NCBI RefSeq assembly: GCF_004798865.1 | Contig: NW_025336480.1 | Coordinates: forward strand, 22,214,154-22,278,153 | Direction of reading: 5' to 3' | DNA: 64,000 bases | DNA from: Varanus komodoensis | Lineage: Eukaryota; Chordata; Lepidosauria; Squamata; Varanidae | Shown: piece by piece, positions 10,421 to 23,296 of the stretch | Layout of the letters: each line of letters begins with the position of its first letter | Position numbering within the stretch: position 1 is the first letter of the stretch | Program-made: the position numbers and the translations under genes | Notes under the pieces: model-generated | Databases searched by the model: none | What the model was told of the DNA's origin: nothing | The model's input: the letters and a program-made list of their open reading frames with translations, nothing else

Positions 10421-11305
10421 CTGCTGGCCAAGTGCCTCTATCACAGCTTACAGTCACCAGGCACACACGCAAGCTGCACTAACCTTCCCTGGCAAGAAGC
10501 TTCAGTGGACTGGTCTTCATAAGTTCTTGGTGACGGATGACCAGGGCCACAGGGGGCTACCTGCCCCCTCTCTGCCCCCCTTCCTCCACCCTCAGTCCTT
10601 CTGCAGGGATCCCTGGTGGCCCTGCGAGAAGACCAAATTAGCTCCCTGCCATGATCGTGAGCCCTTTCTGGCACAACATAGCTTCCTTCTCTTTACTGCA
10701 TCATCATCATCATCGCTGAGGTTGCAAAAAGGGGCTTGAGAGGCCACTTTCCCTGCTTTGACACCTAGCAAAACCCCTTCAAGTTGCCTGAGCAGCACCC
10801 AGAGGGGCTGTCCATGGCTGCTGGACCATTTTTAATTATTTTTTGTGGGAAAAAAATGTGTGCCCAAAGGCAGTTTTTAAAAATTAGCTGCACTTGCACA
10901 GCTGCAAACTTTCTCAGGGCTCCATGTGTGGAGATGGGAAGCCTCAGCTGGGCCAATGCCCAGGGGCTGCAGCAGGATCCGGTTCTGAAAATTTCCGGAA
11001 AAGGCACCCTCACCCTGACTCCTCTTGTCAGCTGTCAGAAGACACGGTGGCAAGAGACGCCAAAGGTGCAAGGGATCTTTGTGTGCAAAAAGGGGTGTTC
11101 AGGGCTTTAGCATTACTATGAAGTTATAGTGCTATGCCCCTAAAATGCTGTTTTTTAATGATAAAGCACTGTTTTTCTTCGGAGGTATAGCATTAGCGCA
11201 TGTTCATTATGCTGTTTTTTTATTGTTTAAATATCACTTCCTTGCATTAGCCATCCTGCTAAAACAGTGCTGGTGTGAAAGATTCTCTCCTTCATGCATG
11301 ATAGC

Positions 11306-11307
<2 letters not shown>
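10421..11307. other. No recognised feature; several overlapping chance frames
   Basis: GC-moderate sequence open in several frames on both strands, none with a domain. A (ATC)n run lies near 10700-10716. Confidence 0.5.

Positions 11308-11348
<41 letters not shown>
11308..11348. repeat. (ATTT)n microsatellite
   Basis: About ten ATTT units directly abutting the 3' end of a minus-strand L2 piece, so it is probably the expanded tail of that insertion. Confidence 0.95.
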
Positions 11349-11350
<2 letters not shown>

Positions 11351-11480
11351 ACATTTTTATGCCGCCCCATTCGCCGAAGCCTCGGGGCGGCTTACAACAA
11401 TAAATTAAAAATAATTAAAATATGAAATTTCAATAAATATAAACATTAAATTAAAAATACAAAAATACAATATAAAGTAA
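11349..11480 (-). mobile_element. L2-type LINE 3' tail
   Basis: The plus strand reads GCCGCCCCATTCGCCGAAGC then CTCGGGGCGGCTTACAACAA, the reverse complement of the standard L2 3' signature, followed by the AT-rich 3' UTR. The (ATTT)n run supplies the tail. Confidence 0.78.
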
Positions 11481-12523
11481 GCATGGTAGCTATAAAGGAC
11501 TAGACAATCCTCCTTCATTTCATTACTCGTGTGTGATGCTGTTCTGCAGAATGTTCACATGGTCCGAGTTAGAATGTGGGAGCTGATGTAGAAATGGGAG
11601 CCATGATCTGGATAGACATATAGAACATCTCACCACAGCGGAGGAGAGGAGCCTGAGGAGGTGGCCATGTTCCTGCACTGAAAGGGTCTTTCCTTATTGG
11701 GCTGCCCCGGCCAGATGTGAACTGAAGTTCAAAAACCTTAAAGACCTTCAAATAGCAGACTGTCCTCTACTAGCTCTTCACAAAAGAGGACTGTCCTCCA
11801 CAAGCTAAGGTGCATGGCCACCCTAGGATGGATCACAATGGGATGAATGCAGAGAAAGAGCACAATATTGCCCCATGCTGTGGAAAGCCAAATGAAATTC
11901 CACTCGTGGCTTCTCATGGAGTGATGCTTTAGCCCTTGGAAGCACCCCAAGACATGATGGAAACATGCCAACAGAGGCCTCGCAAATGCCACGCAACAGA
12001 GCATGGTGGACACACCTCACAAAGGTGCTGCTGCGGCTGGTTTGCACCTTGATAAGTATACCGCCACAGCTAGTTGCTTAACATGGAGGAAGGGTCTGTC
12101 TTGTCCAGCAGAGCAGATCCTAGCATTCAGCAGAGTAAGGCACCTACCTCAGGCAGTGGATGCGGAGGGCAGCAGTGAGAGCATCCCAATGGCTCCTCCT
12201 CCTCTTCCTGGCTGTTCCCCAATGTTTGAGAGGAGAGCTGTGCATGTCTTGGGCCTCCCCGATCTAGCCTCAGGTGTGGAGGGGCACCATTTTGTCCTTC
12301 GCCTCAGGCAGCAAAATGTTTTGGACTAGCTTTGCTTCTTGGCATATAAGGCAGCTTCTCCAAGGCTCCTTGAACAGTGCTTCAATAAACTACCAGGCGT
12401 TTCTCTTCTCTTCCTTTTTTATTCTTTCTTTCTTTCTGTCCTATGTTGTCACAGTAAATACTCAAAGAGGCAGGGGTTACTTGTAAATTTTGTGAAGCTA
12501 AATGACTTATTTTAAATTGCCAG
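11481..12523. other. Mostly unrecognised; possible old repeat near 12100-12320
   Basis: The phrases CACCTACCTCAGGCAGTGGA and GCCTCAGGCAGCAAAATG near 12140-12165 and 12301-12320 recall a reptile repeat seen elsewhere, but I cannot name it. Confidence 0.35.
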
Positions 12524-12588
12524 AAGGCAGGAAGGCAGGAAGGCAGGAAGGAAGGAAGGCAGGAAGGAAGGAAGGAAGGCAGGAAGGA
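12524..12588. repeat. (GGAAGGCA)n / (GGAA)n microsatellite
   Basis: Imperfect tandem array of GGAAGGCA and GGAA units. Confidence 0.9.
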
Positions 12589-14176
12589 CAAACTGGATAC
12601 CCAGCGTGGCTTTAATTAGAATCCATCATACTGCAACTGATAGGCGAAGGCTCAGAGTGTGGAATCCTTGGAGGGACAGAGTTCCATATGGCAGGCGAAG
12701 GTGCACACACAAAACTCTTCCAACAACATACAACGGCAGCACATCTTGAGACGAGATGATTAAGACTGTGCGAATCACAGCCGCGTTAATGGTTATAGAT
12801 TCTGCACAAATGCTAATCGCTCCCACCAAAGGCAATATTCGGCAATATCTAGCAGCATAAATAACTCTTTATATATTTTTGGAAAAAATTGTTTAATTAG
12901 TTAATGACATTGGGAAGAAGTTCTATGGGATCATTAAGTTCAGATTCTAAAACATGGAGATTTGAAATAATTGCCATCTGAGGGAGTCAGCAAACGTTTC
13001 CCCGCTTGGTGACCAAACACAAATAATTACCTTGAGCAGAGAAGCCGCACCAGAAATCCATTCAGCAGATGTTCTGATTCAGCTTCCCGAGCCAGCTAGG
13101 CTGCAGGTGAATATCCAGAGGCAATTGTTTGTGTCTTTTCCTATTAGCTTTTTCCAGGTGAACAGAAATAAAGAGTGAAAACATACACAGAAATTCTACA
13201 CATCACTGAATCTGAGAGGTTTTTTCTCCTATTCTGATGGCACCCCAGCATGTACCTAACTATCTGTATAAAGTTGTTTTGATAATCCAGTATGATAGAT
13301 TTAACTTAAGCTACCTTTCCCCTCAGAAAATCCTCTCTATGTTCTAATTTTGAACTTTCTACCCCAAATAGATTCTCTTTAATTGAGCATTGCATGTTGT
13401 AAGCTACAAGGATTTGGATCCTTTCTGCTGTGCACCAGAACAGAGACAATTTATTTAACATCTTTAAAGTGTCTAGCTCTTTAACATGGACCATTGCTTC
13501 ACTGCTCATGGGCTTGCGGAGGGAAATGAAAGGTGTAAAAAATGCAAATCGTGCAGGGATAGCCTGCACAAACAGATGATTCTAAAAATGATTCTAAAAA
13601 TGTTTTAATAAATAAATAAATAAATAAAAATGTCCTGAATGTTCTGCTGTTCAAGGCAGGTGCTCAGCAAGGGTATTCCACACAGTGTTATAGGAGCAGC
13701 TATGGACAATATACTTTAATACAATAGAGGGGTGTAACCTTATGAGAGGACTGGTAGCAGGTGAGCAGAGAGGAAAGGGAGAGGAGAAAGCAGTAGAGAA
13801 AGCAAAGGATAGCTTGTGCAAGGGTTTGGCACTTATCAGATGGGTTATTAACGGGAAATGGAGAAAATTATCTCAAAGCTGCAGAGAGAGAGTTTCAAGC
13901 CCTAGACTCGAATGGTCTTATGGGTTGCCTCCCTTAGCCAACCCCATGTATTACAAAGTGTGCAGCAAACATATTTCCTTTCCTCACATTCACGCACACT
14001 GCCATCCCATGCTTGATCCTGCTTCCAGGTTCCTGATACATCAGAGCACAAAAGAAGGCAGGGGGACAGCTTAAAAAATAAGAAATACTCTTATTTTACA
14101 CTTTAAACTCACTCACATCACGGCGCCAGCGGAATAAGAGAATATAATTTTAAAATAAACTCAATGAGCATATGTG
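12589..14176. other. No recognised gene; short (AAAT)n near 13606-13630
   Basis: AT-rich. A minus-strand frame at 13306-13569 (87 codons) reads plausibly but has no domain and no clear splice signals, so it is not called. Confidence 0.45.
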
Positions 14177-14228
14177 GGAAGGGAAGGGAAGGGAAGGGAA
14201 GGGAAGGGAAGGGAAGGGAAGGGAAGGG
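14177..14228. repeat. (GGGAA)n microsatellite
   Basis: About ten GGGAA units in near-perfect tandem. Confidence 0.95.
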
Positions 14229-14239
14229 GATGCTGTGAT

Positions 14240-14590
14240 GAGCAGGGATATACAGATTTTCCTGATTCTGCTCCTTCTGTGTTTTGCAGATCTTCTTTGG
14301 GTGTCTTTTGTTCTATCATCTCTTCATTGGGCAAACTGAATACATTTGCATGAGAAATTAATTCATTTGCAAATGTGCATTTATGTTATATGAACTTGTG
14401 CTGATGTATACTTGCACTAATGCACATTAGTGCTAATGCATGCTTGCACAAATGTGCAAGTGACTACAAGTTCATAGAATATGTGTGACTTAGAAAAACC
14501 CACTGAGGATTCTTCAGGTTGGACTCACAGAAATCCAAACTGCCTTGAACCTGTTGAAGATTTCTTGGACACTTCCTAGCATCAGCCTCC
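14240..14590 (+). repeat. Unclassified repeat X, copy 2, with a fold-back core
   Basis: The left part matches 2650-2740 (GCAGGGATATACAGATT and the TCATCTCTTCATTG region). The centre, about 14390-14478, folds back on itself: TATGAACTTGT pairs with ACAAGTTCATA and ACTTGCAC with GTGCAAGT. Confidence 0.35.
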
Positions 14591-15148
14591 ATGAGTTGCA
14601 GCCTGCCCACTATAATCCAGATTCTAAAGCTGGACTTCTTATGTCCCCATCACCTGCCACTCTCTCTTTCTAGGTGGACATTTGGATGCCTCCTGAGTGA
14701 CAGGTCCCTGGACTTTGGCCCTGGGTCCAGCCATAGTTGCACTGCTAAACACCCTTCTCAATGAATGATTAAGAGTGTGGTTGAAAAGCAAACATGATAC
14801 ATGCATTCAGGCACTGTTCAAGCATTGTTCCTCTCCCATTCATCACCCTGTATGGTCTGAGGAGCAGGCTGGCAAAGCTATGTTCTGGTTTTTGAAGGAC
14901 AATAGCAGGGGTAGGCTATTTCTTCTCATCTGCGTTAAAATGTATTGTAATTTTCAAGCAAAACTATCTTAAATAAAAGGCACAGGATCCAATAGGTGCT
15001 TACATCTCTGCAATTTAATGTTTATCTTTGGAAGGGTAAAGCATAAAGCACAACTGGAATGCCATCCACATGCTACCCAACTGTCATGCTTACAGGGGCA
15101 GCTCACGTGTTTGGTTTTCCTTTTTGAACCTCCTTCTGTGAGTCCCTA
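14591..15148. other. No recognised feature
   Basis: Unassigned sequence with no repeat or exon that I can support. Confidence 0.5.
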
Positions 15149-15246
15149 AGGATGTAATCCTATGTACAGTTACTGGAAAGTAAAGCTTACTGAACGCATC
15201 TTGATTGATTTTTGAGCAGACATGTTTAGATTTGTACTGCAGATGA
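15149..15246. repeat. Palindromic short repeat, AATCCTATGCA type
   Basis: Contains TAATCCTATGTACAGTTACT, GGAAAGTAAAGCTTACTGAA and TTGAGCAGACATGTTTAGAT, the two complementary halves of the family pattern. Confidence 0.55.
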
Positions 15247-15549
15247 CCTATCATAAGTAGAATTATGCTTAATAAAGTAGAATTAATCCTAATTAATTCT
15301 TAATTAAGAATTAAGTAGAAACACTTTTTTATTTTTATTTGCTTTAGGTTTTCAATAGATTGATTCACCTGGGGAAAGGGTAGGATTTAAATATAGGTAT
15401 TAGTTTCATTTTTAAAGAAATAGAAGTGTTCCCATATTAAACAGGAACTGTCTGTGAGACTTGTCCAGCTGACATTCAAAAGAGGAACCGGTTTAGGATA
15501 AAGACTACTTTTTGTATAATCAAAGCCACCTCAGGGTTTTTAATTTTTC

Positions 15550-15715
15550 GCTACACAGTTACTTTGACAGCTGCCTGAAAGACAACGTTTGAACAGGTGA
15601 AACTTTTCCCATTGGGGTATCTCTGAGCCAGGAAAAACTGCAACTGCCCCCACCCCTTTTTTTGGCTGGCATGCACATAAAAGGAATCCTGCCAGGAAAA
15701 GATAGCTTCCCATTA
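15550..15715 (-). repeat. Unclassified repeat Z, copy 2
   Basis: The reverse complement holds TTTTTCCTGGCTCAGAGATA and CCAATGGGAAAAGTTTCACC, matching the copy at 8830-8965. Its end reads CTGCCAGGAAAAG on the plus strand. Confidence 0.5.
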
Positions 15716-17889
15716 AAATCTTGGTCACTGATTTAGATGCAAGCAGGATCTGTGCCTAATCGACAGAGTGAACGGTACTTGTTGGGCTTTTGTAGGGGGG
15801 ATGTTTGGGAAGATGTGTGCAGGCAACTGTAAAGTGAAGTAGATGACTAGCTATATCTAATTGTGATTTCCTGAAAGGAAAAACTGAGGAACTGAACAGG
15901 CTGACCATCTCCCCAGCTGGGGCTCTAGTCATTCTGCCCTCCTGTGGGTTCATCCCTCTTGTGTGTCCATGCTATTGTGTGCATTTCCTGGAGTCTTGGC
16001 CGTTGTGTGAGGCCCAGTCTTACACAACAACAGTTTCAGCCACGCCATTGTCCGCCTCTTTAACCGATATCCCTCCCTCACAAAGGAGACACGTTGGAGG
16101 GTCAGCATCTAACAACCAACATGAAAGTTAATAACCAAAGGGAGCCCGAAATAAAAGCTCTTGTTTTCTTTCTGTCATCCATCTATAGTATCAACAAATT
16201 CAAAAATGATGATTGCTGTTAGATTGCTGTTCTTAGCTTCTAAGAATAATTTTAAAAGATGTTTGCATCTGTAATGTACAGCATGAAAGCTGGGGGAGGG
16301 GGAGCTCTTTTCAGATCTAGTCTTCCCCTAAGAGTTATATCTGATTTTCTATCACATTCTGTTAAGTTTCTAATTGCATCCACCATAAACCTGCACTATA
16401 CTGAAATATGATACCTCTAATAATGTTTTTTAGCTGGAACTTCCTATACATAATCCATGTGACTACATGAGCTTCACTGAAAGCAGTTAAAGCAATTCGT
16501 TTCACTTATGTAGAAGAATAAATCAATGCTTAATTATCTGCGGTTTATTATTAACAGCACTGGTGAGCTGACCATATGCCATGACTTCATCTTTTCACAA
16601 AGAAAAATGATAATATACCAGTTGTTTTTATTATGCCTTTCAGTGCTCTGAAAGCTTTCAGTGAAGGCAAGGCAGGGGGTTTTGTTTTGTTTTTACAATG
16701 TTATCCAATGATAAAGGATAAAACACCAGAATCATTCACTGCCTTCGCTTGAAACAGTCACCTGGCATGTTGTTTTAAAGAGCATCACTTAGCAATTTTT
16801 AAAGTACAGATGATACAATTGCTTGTAGATTATTCTCATTTATGTGGCACATCGTGCTTCATACAAACACTCAGATTCTCAAAGAAGGTGGCATATATTG
16901 AGTTCTCAGATACACATGATGGGATATCCATTTAATGTCAGGACCAAAAAAGAGCTCTCTTTTTTTTTAACTTAATTGAGTCCATGCGACATACTCTTAT
17001 GAAGTCACTATGCTCCCCGAACAGCTCAGGTTTTGATCTTCTGCCAGCACAGACCTAACTTTTTAGTAGACACTGTGGCAAAATAAAACTTTCTTGAAAA
17101 CATTAAGGATTGATGAACTGCTTTGGAACAAATCCAACTGCACAGACTTTCTCCATTCCAGGGAGACCCCTGAACCAACCGCGCATTCTTCCAGGGGTGT
17201 GCATTTGTGTGGGATCGGCACCAACTGACGTGTCCTCTGCTCAGACAGCAACAGGTGGAGTTTCCAAAGAACACAAAGGGAAGTTTTGTGATCTTAGAGT
17301 CAATTTGGAAAATACTCCTTGCTTAAAAGCAATTATGGCAGAACTTCAAATGCACAGAAGTACACTGAAAATTTCAAATGCACATGCTGGACAGAAGCAG
17401 AAGTTATATTCATCCCTAAGAAGCACATCGGGAATCTATCTGCTAAATTTGAGATTTGATTTGTCTGAATTCAATGTATCTTACAGTGTTTCACCATGCA
17501 AGATCAATTCATTATGCTGCTAGCATGATAACAATTGTGCAATTTAGGAAATTTGAACCTATTTTAAATATCATTAAGTGGTTAACAGAGATCACAGTTT
17601 AAACACATAGGGTTGGGTCCAGATTTAAGCTGGATCAACTGTATTGCTGAAAGTGGATCCCCCCCCCTTTCCTCCCACAGCAGCCTTTCCAGCCCCCTAA
17701 AATGGCTACACAGAGAGTTAATTGATCTGCTGTCAAGTAATGCGGCTAGAGAATTAATTCTAGGCATAGTGGTCTTACTTTTACTCCCCTGCTTTAAATG
17801 GCAAGGTTTATTACGTTACTTACTTCAAAATGTGCTAATCCACCCCTGCAGCCCTGAAATCCTACCCTGATTGTCCCTCTGCCTGCTCT
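15716..17889. other. AT-rich, no recognised feature
   Basis: Long AT-rich stretch. The frame at 17110-17523 (137 codons) has no domain. No repeat is recognised. Confidence 0.5.
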
Positions 17890-18170
17890 AAGGGTGCAGC
17901 TGAAGTGTTGGAGGTCCACAATCACGCACAGCTTTTGTACTCCTTCGAGTGACACCAATTCCCCATGGTTTGTGCAAAAGAAGCAGAGGATGCCTGCCCG
18001 TACCTCTGCTAGGACAGAGTTCCACAAATGGGGGGCAACTTCCAGAGAGAAAGTCCTCCAGAGTCCCCACCCTCCTCTCCTCCTTTGGAGGAACCAGGAG
18101 CAGGGCCTCTTTAGCAGATGAGAGAGAACCTGTTGGCTGGTAAGAGCGGAGGTGCTCCCCCAGGTACATT
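17890..18170 (-). mobile_element. L2-clade LINE, ORF2 C-terminal piece
   Basis: The minus-strand frame reads YLGEHLRSYQPTGSLSSAKE, then a segment ending FVELCPSR. This lines up with YLKERL..PLRSAEEALL..STRRRAFSA..LWNALPRE of better L2 copies. It is decayed and short, with no intact coding ability. Confidence 0.65.
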
Positions 18171-18559
18171 TCTATGGAAAGGTCACCAGTGAAACAAGTG
18201 CTCCATCCTTGAACTAGGTGACTGGGGTGAGGTGGAGGCATTGTTCTCACTCACATACAAATTGAAGAATTTCACCAATCTTTCTGAAACTTACAAGTAT
18301 CAGGAAGAAGTACTGCTTTTCTCTCTGAAAATGTTGAGTCAATTGGTGAAATACTAAAGAAGAAAACACAGTCTCAAGACAAAAAGCAGACCAAAGAAAA
18401 CAAAACCCATCCTTCTGTGGAAAGCTACTTTGAAAAAAGCATTGCCAAGTTTCTGACCAAATTTTCTGAGGAAAAAAGAACACATTTTTCACCTAAAACA
18501 CTATTAATTTTCCTTCCTGTATTGTAATTGATGGAGGAGAATTTCACTTTTTACCCTGT

Positions 18560-19755
18560 AGTGAGAATCTATGGGAGCAAGCACACAGAGGGACAAGGCC
18601 TGCAGAAAATGAATCAGCATGGCTTCCACAAAAGGAACTCCTCTCTCGCTAATATATCAGATTTCTTTAAGAGTGCCAATAAGCATGTGAATAGGAGCCA
18701 CCCATTAAACATTGTTTACTTGGATTTCTAAAAGGTTGTTGACAACCTCACCAAAGGCACCTGAGCAAATTTAGCAGGCATGGAATAAAAAATGGGGGTT
18801 AAAGAACCAATAACTGGTTAAAGAACACAAAGCAGAGAGTAGAAATAAATGGTAATTTTTGTAACTAGTGGAGTCTCACAGGTTCTGTATTCAGACCAAT
18901 GGTTTTCAACCTATTCATGAACAATCTTGAATTACGAGAAGCAAGCAGTGAAGTGGGTACGTTTGCTGCTAACAGCAAACTATTTTGGGTGGTTAAAACC
19001 AAAAGGAACTGTGAGGTGTCGCAAAGTGAATTCTGCAAGATGGAAGGATGAACATCAAAATGGTAAATGCAATCAATGTAAGCAAGTAAAATAATGCATG
19101 TGTGGAAGGAAGGAAGGAAGGAAGGAAGGAAGGAAGGAAGGAAGGAAGGACAAAAAAACTTCAAATTGTAGATTGATGGAATCTGAGCTAGCAGTACCTG
19201 ATTAAGATAGGAATCTTGGGGTTGTGGTGGAGAGCTTGATGAAATTATTGGCCCTGTGTGCAGCTGCTGTGAAAAAGACAAATATCTGTTTTAGACATAA
19301 TTAGGAATTTTCCTAACGTAAGTGACTGCAGTTAGAATGTTGTTTGCAGTGCTGATCACCTGACCTGAAAAAGGACATTACTGAGTTAGAAAACATTGCT
19401 GAAAGGGACAAGTATAAAGATGAATGGGTTGGAGCACCTCTTTATGAGGAACGGTTACAACAGCTGGGAGTGTTCAGCTTAGAAAAAAGGTAAGTCTGGG
19501 GAGACATGATAGAGGTGTTTAAAATGAGGCCTGTGTGGAGAATGGGGGTAGGGAGACATGTTTCTCCCTCTCCCACATTCCTGGGGTCATCCCAAGAAGC
19601 TGATTGGTGGGAGATTTAGGCCAAATAAAGCACTTCTTCACACAACATTAAACCATGGAATTCACTGCCATGGGAAGCAATGGTGGCAACCACTCCAAAT
19701 GGCTCTAAAGGGCGAATGCATGGAGGAGAAGGCTGCCCATGGCTGCTAGACTTTC
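18560..19755 (+). mobile_element. CR1-clade LINE, decayed ORF2 and 3' end
   Basis: Reverse-transcriptase phrases appear in order: NQHGFHKRNSSLANISDFF and NIVYLDF (like TQHGF..SCLTNL and VVYLDFSKAFD), then GSVFRPMVFNLFMNNLE, then FAANSKLF where active elements have FADDTKLG, so both catalytic aspartates are lost (18962-18973). After a (GGAA)n array come the conserved downstream phrases GTTGGAGCACCTCTTTATGA, GAGACATGATAGAGGTGTTT and AGTGGATTCACTGCCA-like text ending GGCTGCCCATGGCTGCTAG. Frames are broken throughout. An old, long, non-functional copy. Confidence 0.75.
19108..19148. repeat. (GGAA)n microsatellite inside the CR1 copy
   Basis: About ten GGAA units inside the CR1-derived sequence. 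Confidence 0.95.
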
Positions 19756-22700
19756 TGGCAAAGCAGGGCTACCTTCATGTGCAGACCAGCACATGCAGAC
19801 CAGCTCCAGCTGCTGAGGAGCTTTGGCCACAGTGTGAACTGCTGGTGTGATCCAGCCTGGCTCTTCTTCTGCTCTCACCCCCAGGGAGGCCCAGATTGCT
19901 GATTCCGCACCAGTCACGGTGATACAGCATCACTGTGTGGAGCGACCAGGGGAAGGAGAAGGGCGTGCAGCTTCCTCCCTCTTCTGGCAACCCCTCCCTC
20001 GCAGGCAGCCTTTCATGGAAGCACAGAAACACTGCTCTGCTCGAGCGGGCCAGTGAAAACAGGCGGTCGCGCAGTCTCCTCTCTTCCCCACTGCTCCTGC
20101 CCCATAGCCCAGACTACTGTTCTAGTGCCGCTAGGTCATGAAAAGAACAATCCGGTCTGGCTGGCTGGAGAAGAAGGCAGATGTTGTTGTCTTCCTCCGC
20201 CATCTCTGCTCCAAGCAACATGGATTGTGTCCTCTGCCGCCCATTGCTCAGTTGGCCGGGCGTGCTGGAAAAGGTAGATGTGTCACGAGTTACTGAAATG
20301 GCAATGTTGCGAATGACCTTTGACTTTACTTGCGGGAGGTTCAAACCAGATTAGGATCCTGAAATGGGAAGTAAAGGGTTTGAATGCTCTGACCCCTTCT
20401 GCTGTCCTGATCTGCTTTGGGAGCCCAATGCCTACCTTTTGCTTTGTGGGGGACTCAGATGTGCTCCATCCCCCTCCACCTGCAATACACTTCCAGAAAG
20501 CCATTCACGTCAACTGCATCAATAGCATCTCTTTGTGTTTGGCCCCGAAATGAGCAGCACTGCCTGAAGGAGGCTCACACATGTGTGGAAGTCCCTGGGT
20601 GCATCCTGTACTTCAGAAAGTCCCCAGCTGAGTGGAATCAAAGACTTGTTTTTCCCTTTTCAAACATTTCCAAACCCATTAATGTTAAAAGCTGTATTAC
20701 TGACACCACAATCATCACATGTCATCAGCTTCTGGATTACAGCTCATATTTTCCATGGGTTTTTGGCATCCTTGTGTGGAACTGCTGATGAATAGCAGCA
20801 GCAGGCTGTTCTTTGAGTGCCAAATATGCTGGCCGGCACCCTGAACTTTGGGGTGGCTCATAACTGTTGCAGACAGAACTATTTCCAGGACTATCAAGTC
20901 ATTAGTGGCAAGCGAGAGAAGCAGAAGTGAGACGGGGAATGGGTTTCTATGCCTAGCTAGACCTGGATTCCTATATTATCTGCTGACAGAAGAGCGTGCA
21001 CAGAAATGCCCCCTTCTGTTGCGGAGCTACTCAGGCACGGAGCCATCTGCATCTCCAGCAATAGCTCTGACCAGAGTCGGTCTGCAGTTCCTGGTGCAGA
21101 GCTCAGCCCTACTCAGTGTTTGCGCTGAGGGCATCCCCACGCCCGCATTTCTGTGGACATGTTTCCCCAGCCAGATGCAGCAGCACAGCCAGTTATACCC
21201 CCACGAGGGGGCGAGCCGAGGGGGGGATCACAGGCTTGCACCTTATAGGGTGCTGCTGGGCTGGTCCCAGACTGGAGAGGGCTGCTGGTCTGAGAACAGT
21301 GGTGGAGTGGTGACTTCTAAACTGCAGGTGTCCATCATTGGCAATCCCCACAGCACATCCCCAAGGAGAGTTGAAAAGGTACAGGCACCTGTGTTGATCC
21401 GTGTGTGTGCACACGCACAGGCACTCATACTTGTGGCTGGAAAAATACTGTGAGGACTGCAGCTAAGCTCAGAGGGAACATGCAAGTCTGGATGGAGTGG
21501 TGGATGATGTCAGTGTCCTTGCCAATTAAAACATCCCCACATGGTGTCTGGTCGCACCACGCCACTGCCCGCAGGCCACAGCGAGTCCCCGTGCGGCTGG
21601 GGTGTGCAGCCAGCCACAGAGGAATCAGCAACCACAACAACAGTGTTTCTGTTTGGCCTTGTTGTTCGCAAAGATCCTATAAAACTAGTTCAGCGTATCA
21701 GAAGATGGACAGCAGCCCCATGGGACTTAGCTATTCTAAAAGGAAAAATGACACATGGCGTAACAGAACCCCTTGGAACGCCCCTAACAAGCCAAGCTCA
21801 TACATGTGTTCTTAGAAAGAAGCGCAAGGGAGTTCCATACATGCATGTGAGTACAAGGTGGCAGCCTGCGTGATTTATTAGATCCCAGGACCAAGATTTT
21901 ACTCTGAGATTTTTATTTATTTGGGCATATGGAGTTTAACACACTCACACCACTAAACAAACTATTCAACAATAGTTAAGAATTTTGAGTTCCACTGACA
22001 CAAACAGGAGAAATAAAGGAAATCTTAAAATTGTTTAACTTTGGCTGGATCATGGCTATGGGCTCAAAAGCCAGACTGCTCTTACAATAAAACAGGATGG
22101 CTCCTTTAAAGCCCATGAATGAATTTTTCTCCCAAATACATTGTTTGAGGCGCAAGCCTGATCTCTCCCATTTTAACTAGAAGCTGCAATTTTAGCCAGA
22201 GCCAGGCAGTATGTTTCAAAGAATTGATCTTTGGTAGTCTATAAATGTATGCTACCTAAATAGCTTGCTAGGATTCTTATATATTTACAGCAGCAAAGCC
22301 TGTTAAAAGCACCTCTGTTTCAAGGCTCTCTCTTTCTAACATATGCCTCGGCTTCCAAGGGTAATGAACTCTTTTATAATAAATGCCCAGCCATAATGTG
22401 AACAATTCTCAGTTTCCAGGAACCACCTCATAATTACACGACTTGCTATTGCATGTCAGAGGGTTGCTTCGCTTTTAATATTTGATGGAGAAATTCAGAT
22501 CCCTGACAGTAAAGGTATTTAACCCAAAGGACCTAGAACCCAGACTATTTTTCTGTAAAGTAGCCATCGAGCTGTGCATTTGAACGCCACCGCAGTCCCT
22601 CGTGCATACTCATGCTCTTTGATACTCTCTCTAAGTAGATTCAACCACATGCTGTCCAGATGGAAACCTGGCTGAATCATTACATTATATTGAAATAACC

Positions 22701-23296
22701 CAATACCACCTGTTTCGCTTGGAGTTCCTGCCAACATTTTCCCATAAAACATTTATTTTGCTAATATTTTAGTTGGTCACCACAGAAGGACACTTGAAGT
22801 TAAAGATTTACCATGTGTGCAGCCACTCTGGACTGACCTTCTGAAAAGAGGTTTGGGGGCGGGTGGGGGTGAGGCAACGGTTGCTCAGAAGCAGCAAATC
22901 ATAGTCCCTAAGATTTGCTTATTCACCCCACATTATTTATGGGTGTTCTGCAGAAATTAACAATAAGTGCCTCTCTGCCTCCCCGGTACACTTTCCTTAG
23001 TTGTTTTGATTATTTTTAATGAAAATTTACCAAACTTTGCAAATTTCTGCATTTTTGGAATGCGAAGAACTTGAGGTTTAAAAACTTGGATGTGGAGGAG
23101 AAGTGAAACTGACAGGTCCAGACCCAAGTCCTTGAGCACTTCACTCTAGCAGTCTCCGTTTGATTCAAATCCTTGGGCATCCAGCCATGTGAGTGCAGAT
23201 ACAGATGAGAATTGCACTTCACTCTGTGTAAGAGTTCAGCCAAACTTTCAAATGTCTCCATATTGCAATGGAAAGAACTTGATATTTACGTAATAT
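19756..23296. other. No recognised feature; long chance frames
   Basis: The longest open frame of the window, 201 codons at 20848-21453 on the plus strand, lies here. It shows no domain, signal peptide or convincing codon pattern and overlaps open frames on the other strand, so it is not called a gene. Confidence 0.45.

Noticed and set aside
14177-14228. CRISPR-like regular array
   Set aside because: This and the other arrays (12524, 19108, 27509, 41606) are plain microsatellites with 4-8 bp units and no spacers; the genome is eukaryotic.
17110-17523. 137-codon plus-strand frame
   Set aside because: No motif, no splice signals and repeat-free unremarkable sequence; chance length is plausible.
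20848-21453. Longest open frame of the window, 201 codons on the plus strand
   Set aside because: No domain, signal or codon pattern, and other frames on both strands are open over the same interval, which points to base composition.
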